In this document: positions 58,434 to 64,000 of the stretch, piece after piece
How positions within the stretch are numbered: position 1 is the first letter of the stretch
Layout: each line of letters begins with the position of its first letter
NCBI GenBank assembly: GCA_963721115.1
Contig: CAVRIA010000006.1
Coordinates: 62,001 to 126,000, forward strand
Length of the DNA: 64,000 nucleotides
Direction of reading: 5' to 3'
Source: CAVRIA01 sp963721115
GTDB lineage: Bacteria > Desulfobacterota > Binatia > HRBIN30 > CADEER01
Made by a program: the position numbers and the translations under genes
The notes under the pieces: model-generated
The model's input: only the letters and a program-made list of their open reading frames with translations
What the model was told of the DNA's origin: nothing
Databases searched by the model: none

Positions 58434-59282
58434 TCACCAGCTGGTCATCGACCGCAGCCGGCGCACGCGCTCTTCCAGCGGCGGGTGGGTCGAGAACAGC
58501 TTCGTCATCGCCGAGCCGCTGAGCGGGTTGACGATGAAGAGGTGTGCGGTCTGCGGGTTGGCGGCAAGTGGTACCCGCTCGCTGCCGCGCTCGAGCTTCT
58601 CGAGGGCAGCGGCCAGGCCGAGGGGGTTGCCGGCGAGATGGGCGCCGGTGGAATCGGCCTGGTACTCCCGGCTGCGGGAGATGGCGAGCTGAATGACCAT
58701 CGCCGCCAGCGGCGCCACGATCGTCATGACCAGCAGCTGAATGATGCCGCCTCCGTCGCGCTCGTCGCGCTGGATGCCGCCGAAGATGGCCGCCCAGCGC
58801 AGCATGTTGGCGAGCATCATCACCACGCCGGCCAGCGTGGCCGCCACGGTGCTGATCAAGGTGTCGCGGTTCTTGACGTGCCCGAGCTCGTGGGCCAGGA
58901 CGCCCTCGAGCTCCTCGGGCCGCATCATTCGAAGCAGCCCCTGGGTGACCGCCACCGCGGCGTGCTGCGGGCTGCGGCCGGTGGCGAAGGCGTTGGGCGA
59001 GTCGGAAGGGATGATGTACAGCCGTGGCATCGGCAGCCCGGCTCGGGTGACGAGGTTGTGGACGATTCCGTAGAGCTCGGGCGCTTGCGCTTCGTCGACC
59101 GGTTGAGCCCGGTACATGGAGAGCACCATCTTGTCCGAGAACCAGTACGCTCCGAAGTTCATGACCGCGGCGAAGACGAACGCGATCACCAGCCCCTGGC
59201 TCCCGCCGAGATAGCTGCCGAACCCCATGATCAGGCCAGTGAGCAGCCCGAGCAGAAGCGTGGTCTTGATTGTGTTGGACAC
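58434..59282 (-). CDS. htpX: Membrane zinc metalloprotease HtpX
   Basis: A 282-residue M48 peptidase. Two N-terminal helices (LLLGLLTGLIMGFGSYLGG, LVIAFVFAAVMNFGAYW) are followed by HELGHVKNRD (zinc site) and two more helices. The later Glu of REYQADSTGA is the third zinc ligand. It takes part in quality control of inner-membrane proteins. The start is GTG 59282, because the longer frame to 59360 has no membrane-proximal match; an AGGAGG site lies upstream. It heads the htpX-DUF1844-htrA run. Confidence 0.9.
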   Translation of the reverse strand: MSNTIKTTLLLGLLTGLIMGFGSYLGGSQGLVIAFVFAAVMNFGAYWFSDKMVLSMYRAQPVDEAQAPELYGIVHNLVTRAGLPMPRLYIIPSDSPNAFATGRSPQHAAVAVTQGLLRMMRPEELEGVLAHELGHVKNRDTLISTVAATLAGVVMMLANMLRWAAIFGGIQRDERDGGGIIQLLVMTIVAPLAAMVIQLAISRSREYQADSTGAHLAGNPLGLAAALEKLERGSERVPLAANPQTAHLFIVNPLSGSAMTKLFSTHPPLEERVRRLRSMTSW

Positions 59283-59455
59283 GGAAAAGGGCTCCCTCCT
59301 GTGCGCGGTTAGACGCGAGTCCTGAATGTTGATTTGACCGCCAGTGAGGTTGTGGCGCACAGTGCTACCGGAACTTAATTTGGCACTCCTACTCTGTCAA
59401 GGAAGGGTGTCGGGGGACGCCATGCAGTCTCCGCGACGCGAGGAGGGCATGGATC

Positions 59456-60982
59456 GTGATTCGGTCGCTGCGAGCCATCGCGGCTCCGCAGAACCGCGAG
59501 CGGCTGCGCTGGGCGGTTCGGGTACGGTGGCTGGTGATCGGCGGGTTCTTGGCTCTCGCCTGGCTGGCGCACGAGGCGGGAGTTCTGCCGTCCCTGCTCC
59601 CCTGTCTCTTCGCCGCGGCGATCGGCGCGGGGTTGAACGGGCTGAACCACTGGTGTGTCGTCCGCTGGCGCTTCGTTTCCGTCGTCACCGCCCTGGCGAT
59701 ACCCGGCGACGTGTTCCTGATCACGTACCTGGTGATCCTCACCGGCGCCGTCAAGAGCCCGTTCGTGATGATGTACGTGGTTCAGGTAGTGGCCACGGCG
59801 ATGCTGGTCGGCCTCGCGATTGCCGCCGCCAGCGCCATCGGATCGGCGGCGTGCTTCGCCGGAGCCCTCCTTCTGCAGCGCGCGCAGGTCCTTCGTCTCC
59901 CGGCGCTCGGGGCGCCCGGAACCGAGGCGACGACCTCCTACCAGCTGATCTGGGCCCTGTTCCTCCTCTACTGTCTCGGGCTGCTCGCCTACGTCGGCGG
60001 CTACGTATCCGAGCGCCTGCGCCGCAGCGAGGAGGACCTCGCCGAGAAGAATCGCGACTTGCGGCGCAGCGTCGAATCCCTGCAGAAGGCGCGCGCCGAG
60101 CTGCAGCAGACGCTGGACCGGCTGCGGGCGACCGAGGCGCAGCTCGTCCACTCCGAGAAGATGCGCGCCCTCGGCCAGTTCGTCGCCGGGATCGCCCACG
60201 AGCTGAACAACCCCATCGGCTTCGTTTCGGCCAACATCGAGCACGTGCGCCGCTACCTCGGGGCAATCGAGCGGATGCTCGCACTCTACGCGCAGAGCGC
60301 GGACGGCGCGCCGCAACAGGCCGAGCTCGACGAGCAGCGACGCGCCCTCCGCATCGACGAGTTCCTCGACGACCTGCCGAGCGTGCTCGGCGACTGCGAG
60401 GAGGGCGCTCGCCGGGCAGCCCAGATCGTCGCCGGGCTGCGCGCTTTTGCCCGCGGCGATCGCGCGGAGACGTGGGGCGTCGCCGACCTTCACGGCAGGT
60501 TGGACCGGACCCTGGCGCTGCTGCGCCATCGGCTCGGCGACGGGGTCGTGGTGGAGCGCGAGTACGGCGATGTCCCGCAAGTCGAATGTCTCTCTGGCCA
60601 GATCGACCAGGTCTTCCTCAATCTGTTGGGCAACGCGGTCGATGCCGTCGGCCGCCGCGGGCATATCTCCGTCCGTACGAGCGCCGTCCTCGACCCGCCG
60701 GCGTCGGCCTGCCGCGGTCTGCACGCCGTGATCGCGGTCCGGGACGACGGGATGGGCATCGCCCCCGAAGCCATCGACCGGCTCTTCGACCCGTTCTTCA
60801 CCACCAAGCCGGAAGGCCAGGGGACCGGACTCGGCCTGTCGGTTTCCTACGGCATCGTCGAGCGCCACGGCGGCCGGATCACGGTCGAGTCGAAGCTCGG
60901 CGCCGGGAGTTGCTTCACCGTCTACCTCCCTGTGCGACGTGCCATGTCGGACGCCCCGGCGGGGGAGGGCTCTTGTCCTTGA
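59456..60982 (+). CDS. Membrane sensor histidine kinase
   Basis: A 508-residue protein. The first 195 residues hold about six membrane helices without a periplasmic sensor domain. A coiled coil (about 200-245) leads to the H-box AHELNNPIGFVSANIEH (His near 247). The ATPase has NLLGNAVDAV, DDGMGI and FFTTKPEGQGTGLGLS. It belongs to the AHELNNP group of kinases. No response regulator is adjacent. Start is GTG 59456. The signal may be membrane-based. It lies between htpX (divergent) and the transglycosylase. Confidence 0.88.
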   Translation: MIRSLRAIAAPQNRERLRWAVRVRWLVIGGFLALAWLAHEAGVLPSLLPCLFAAAIGAGLNGLNHWCVVRWRFVSVVTALAIPGDVFLITYLVILTGAVKSPFVMMYVVQVVATAMLVGLAIAAASAIGSAACFAGALLLQRAQVLRLPALGAPGTEATTSYQLIWALFLLYCLGLLAYVGGYVSERLRRSEEDLAEKNRDLRRSVESLQKARAELQQTLDRLRATEAQLVHSEKMRALGQFVAGIAHELNNPIGFVSANIEHVRRYLGAIERMLALYAQSADGAPQQAELDEQRRALRIDEFLDDLPSVLGDCEEGARRAAQIVAGLRAFARGDRAETWGVADLHGRLDRTLALLRHRLGDGVVVEREYGDVPQVECLSGQIDQVFLNLLGNAVDAVGRRGHISVRTSAVLDPPASACRGLHAVIAVRDDGMGIAPEAIDRLFDPFFTTKPEGQGTGLGLSVSYGIVERHGGRITVESKLGAGSCFTVYLPVRRAMSDAPAGEGSCP

Positions 60983-61054
60983 CTGCGACCCCGGAACGTC
61001 GTTAGTCTGCGCCAGCGGAGCGCGATGTAACGAGGCGGTGTAGGGAGGGTTGAC

Positions 61055-62411
61055 GTGCGATTCGGACGCACCACGTGGGTTGTGGTGGCAGCGGCAGCAA
61101 TGGCACTGAGGGGTCTGCTCGCCCCGGCCGAGGCGGTGGCAGGGACGGCCTTCGAGGTGCCGCCGGCTCTGCGCCATCAGGTCGACTTCTGGAAGGACGT
61201 CTTCGCGACCTATTCCAAGCGTCACGTGGTGATTCACGACACCGATCGTCTGGACCGGATTTACAGCGTGCTCGATTTCCGCGATCTCGACGAGCGCGGC
61301 CTCGGCGAGATCGAGATCGAGCGCGTCATGAAGGTCACGGTCGAGAAGGAGAAGGAACGCGTCCGCCGCCTGCTGGTCAGGCTCAACGACGGAGACACGG
61401 CTTTGACCCCGGACGAGGAGCGCATCCGAGACCTCTTCCGCGACGACCCGTCGCCGAGGAAGTTCCTGGCGGCGGCGGCTCCGGACCGGATACGCTCGCA
61501 GACGGGATTGAAGGAGCGTTTCGCGCGGGGCATCGCGATCGGTCACCGCTACTTTCCCGAGATGGACGCGATCTTCCGCCAAGAGGGCATTCCGATCGCG
61601 ATCACCCGCTTGCCCCTGGTCGAGTCGTGCTTCAACGTTCGCGCCTATTCGAAGGTAGGGGCGGCGGGCGTCTGGCAGTTCATGCCGAGAACGGCCCGCG
61701 ACTTCCTGCGCATCGACGAGGCGATCGACGAACGGCTCGACCCCATCGTCTCCACGCGGGCCGCCGCCCGCTTCCTGCGCCAGAACTACGAGAGGCTCGG
61801 GACCTGGCCCCTGGCCATCATGGCGTACAATCACGGACCGGGCGGGATCGCCCGCGCCGTCCGCCAGCTCGGGACGACGGACCCGACGGCGATCATCGAG
61901 CGCTACGACGGGCCGGCGTTCAAGTTCGCTTCGCGCAACTTCTACCCGGAGTTCCTCGCCGCCCTCGAGGTCGAGCGGAACTACGACGACTATTTCGGTC
62001 CGCTGCCGCTCGATCCGCCGCTGCGGGCGGACGTCGTGCAGTTGCCGCACTACGTCTCCCTCAGAACCGTCGGGCGGTGTGCGGGCGGGGTCGAACAGAT
62101 CGAAGACCTCAACCCCGGCCTGTTGCCGGCCGTTCACGCCGGAAAGCAGTACATTCCGCAGCGGGTATCGGCTGCGCCTGCCGGCGGGCCGGCGGGAGAG
62201 GTTCGAGCACTGCTACGCGCAGGTGCCGGCCCATTTGAAGTTTGCGCGGCAGAAGCGGCAGTACGTGACCCACCGCGTGCGTCGCGGGCAGACTCTCGGG
62301 CAGATCGCTCGCCGTTACGGGTTGTCCGTCGAGGAGTTGCAGAGGCGCAACGGGTTGCGCAGCAAGGACGTGATCCGCACCGGACAGGTGCTCCGCATTC
62401 CGAGCGGCTGA
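61055..62411 (+). CDS. Lytic transglycosylase with LysM domain (MltD-like), apparent frameshift
   Basis: A signal peptide (about residues 5-28) and an SLT domain: catalytic Glu in PLVESCFNVRAYSKVGAAGV, then WQFMPRTARDFL, and AYNHGPGGIARA. The frame changes near 62150-62165. The C-terminal LysM (THRVRRGQTLGQIARRYG, VEELQRRNG, VIRTGQVLRIP) is in the second frame and stops at 62411. The repaired length is about 452 residues. It would cleave peptidoglycan glycan strands and bind them through LysM. Confidence 0.83.
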
Positions 62412-62415
62412 CCCG

Positions 62416-62886
62416 TCAGGTCGGCATCTTCTCGAGATCCGCCCGGATCATCGAGCTCTTCAGGCGCTCGCCGTCGTAGGGCGGGCAGCGGACGATTCTG
62501 GCGGCGATGCCGGCATCGCGGAGAGTGCCTTCCCAGCCCCCGCTCTGGTCGTAGCCGAGCACGATGAGGTCGGGCCGGACCTTGCGCACCGAGCGCACGA
62601 AGTCGTTCGGCACGCCGACGAAGGCGGCGTCGACGAGCTTGAGCGAGGCGACCAGGCGGCGACGCTCTCGCTGCGTGTGGTGCGGGGACCGGTGCTTGAT
62701 GCGGCGGACGCTCTCGTCCCGAGCCACCACGACGCTCAGGTGTACCCCGGGGCGGCCCGAGCGTCGTGCCAGGGCCAGGCCCCGTCGGCGGGCGAACTCG
62801 AGCAGGAAAACGTGTCCGAGATGCAGTCCGTCGAAGGTGCCGCCGACGAAGACGCGCACCGGATCGGCCGTGGCCGGTCGCTTCAT
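62416..62886 (-). CDS. Cytidylyltransferase-like nucleotidyltransferase
   Basis: A 156-residue protein with the nucleotidyltransferase signature VGGTFDGLHLGHVF (GTFDxxHxGH) at about residues 14-27 and a C-terminal SSMIRADL, a variant of the ISSTxI motif. These resemble glycerol-3-phosphate cytidylyltransferases and archaeal-type FAD synthetase (RibL). It would join CTP or ATP to a phosphorylated alcohol. The substrate is unknown. Its start overlaps the kinase gene's stop (ATGA), so it is co-translated with a histidine kinase, an odd pairing. Confidence 0.78.
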   Translation of the reverse strand: MKRPATADPVRVFVGGTFDGLHLGHVFLLEFARRRGLALARRSGRPGVHLSVVVARDESVRRIKHRSPHHTQRERRRLVASLKLVDAAFVGVPNDFVRSVRKVRPDLIVLGYDQSGGWEGTLRDAGIAARIVRCPPYDGERLKSSMIRADLEKMPT

Positions 62887-64000
62887 GGCTGCACCGTGCC
62901 GGCGGCGGGAAGCCGGACGGAGAAGGTGGAGCCACGGCCGGCGACGGACTCGACCATCATCTGCCCTCCCATCGCCTCGGTGAGCTGGCGCGACAGCGCC
63001 AGTCCGATTCCCACGCCGCCGGCGGCCGTACCGCGACTTCCGCGCCGAAACGGCTCGAAGATGGCCTCGCGTTCGCTGGCGGCGATCCCGACCCCGGTGT
63101 CCACGATGTCGATGCTGACGGTGGAGTCGCCGTTGCGATGGGCGCGGAGATTGACAGTGCCGCTCTCCGTGAACTTGATCGCATTGCTGAGCAAGTTGAC
63201 GAGGACCTGGCGCAGGCGGTCGCGGTCGGCCCGAACGGTCAAGGAGTCGGGTACGTCGGAGATCAGCTCGAGCGCTTTTCCGCGCATGCCCGGGGACACC
63301 AGCTCGATCGCTTCACCGCACACGGGAACCAGCGGAACCGTCTCCATCTGCAGGCTCAGCCGCTTCGCCTCCAACCGCGCCAGGTCCAGGAAGTCATTGG
63401 TCAGGCGGAGCAGCATCCGCGCGTTCGCCGCGACCCGTCCCAGTGGCTCCTGGCAGTCGCGCGGGAAGGCGCCGAAGGTGCCCTCCTGGAGAAGGTCCAG
63501 GTATCCCAGCATCGCATTCAGCGGCGTGCGCAGCTCGTGTGACACGTTGGCGAGAAACTGCGTCTGGGCGCGGTTGGCCTCGGCCAGCGAGCTGTTGGCG
63601 CGACGGAGATCGGCTGCCTGGCGGAAAGATGCGAAGCGGTGGCGTTCGAGAAAGAGGGCGCTTCCGACCGTCATGCCGCCGATGGAGATCAGCCCGAGCG
63701 CGTTGAGGCTCAAGGGCGTGGCGTGCGAGACACCGGCGGCCACCGCGACCAGGAAGGCGACGAAGGATGCGGCGGCGACGGGAAGCTGGCCCCGCCAGCC
63801 CCAGGGGAAGAGAACCATCGTTCCCACGATCAGGTAGCCGAGCGCCAGCACCAGGATCTCCGCCTCGCCCCGAACGGTGACGTGGTACAGGGTCACCAGA
63901 GCGACGAGCGCGATCGATACGCAGGTGGCGATACCCAGAGACCGCAGCGGCGCGAGACGAGTGAGTCCGATCGCGATCGCACACGCCAGGACTTCCAGCG
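62883..64000 (-). CDS. Sensor histidine kinase, partial at the right edge
   Basis: The gene is open to base 64000, so its start lies outside. Hydrophobic helices (about the first 80 residues seen) lead into the H-box FLANVSHELRTPLNAMLGYL, then NLLSNAIKFT, DTGVGI and GIGLALSRQL. A GTG at 63896 could start a shorter protein, but the upstream frame is open and hydrophobic, so I take it as truncated by the window. No partner regulator is visible. It overlaps the cytidylyltransferase gene by 4 bp. Confidence 0.85.
   Translation of the reverse strand, partial: LEVLACAIAIGLTRLAPLRSLGIATCVSIALVALVTLYHVTVRGEAEILVLALGYLIVGTMVLFPWGWRGQLPVAAASFVAFLVAVAAGVSHATPLSLNALGLISIGGMTVGSALFLERHRFASFRQAADLRRANSSLAEANRAQTQFLANVSHELRTPLNAMLGYLDLLQEGTFGAFPRDCQEPLGRVAANARMLLRLTNDFLDLARLEAKRLSLQMETVPLVPVCGEAIELVSPGMRGKALELISDVPDSLTVRADRDRLRQVLVNLLSNAIKFTESGTVNLRAHRNGDSTVSIDIVDTGVGIAASEREAIFEPFRRGSRGTAAGGVGIGLALSRQLTEAMGGQMMVESVAGRGSTFSVRLPAAGTVQP

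Noticed and set aside
1..64000. tRNA, rRNA, prophage or insertion sequences
   Set aside because: I looked for T-loop-like sequences, transposase motifs and long terminal repeats and found nothing I could support by eye. A covariance-model scan would settle the RNA genes.

Overview
This is a GC-rich, densely packed chromosomal window of about 55 genes from a Gram-negative (diderm) bacterium: it carries TolC- and porin-type barrels, lipoproteins, O-antigen ligase, PBP1B, HtrA, HlyD and periplasmic c-type cytochromes. Long Thr-Pro linkers in a secreted haem protein, a LuxA-like flavin oxidoreductase, a tungsten-type aldehyde oxidoreductase and a DprE1/DprE2-like pair fit an uncultured deltaproteobacterial-type lineage. 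Candidatus Binatota is my best guess, but that is an inference. I saw no rRNA, tRNA, phage, IS element or CRISPR array.

Layout. 1-4613 (minus strand): partial O-antigen ligase, a monofunctional peptidoglycan glycosyltransferase, a small membrane protein with an IPTL-CTERM-like tail, and a membrane-embedded spermidine-synthase-like methyltransferase. 4746-11036: a HAD phosphatase, then a tightly coupled cassette of polysaccharide deacetylase, GNAT, acyl carrier protein, fused E1 alpha/beta dehydrogenase and lipoyl-bearing E2, which I read as a possible acyl-ACP making and N-acyl transferring pathway. 11176-15067: TetR, HlyD, ABC ATPase and ABC-2 permease (efflux). 15267-21843: KDPG aldolase, DRE-TIM aldolase, MAPEG, thioesterase, aldehyde ferredoxin oxidoreductase and GlpD, separated by unusual intergenic repeats. 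22296-29841: small lipoprotein, DUF6502 protein, TolC, then ABC ATPase, MlaC-like protein and ABC-2 permease, and a DprE1/DprE2-like pair. 29932-36800: periplasmic haem proteins, DUF5666/DUF6502 pair, two barrels (one with its own haem motif). 36985-42790: zincin-like protein, R3H/AAA ATPase, HU, two paralogous small proteins, CoaE, HTTM protein. 43001-50395: luciferase-like oxidoreductase, hydrolase, DUF6285, pilin-like protein, RluA, TetR, NUDIX, haem-oxygenase-like oxidase, SDR, UspA. 50545-59282 (minus): MutM, RsmA, TsaD, TPR lipoprotein, PBP1B, HtrA, DUF1844, HtpX. 59456-64000: two histidine kinases flanking a lytic transglycosylase and a cytidylyltransferase-like enzyme.

Two window-wide signals deserve attention. 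At least ten conserved genes need a reading-frame change to give a whole protein, mostly in G/C-rich stretches and including the essential-type gene rsmA; this looks like uncorrected sequence indels rather than gene decay. Second, intergenic DNA carries three inverted tandem arrays with an 8-bp period and two composite palindromic elements.
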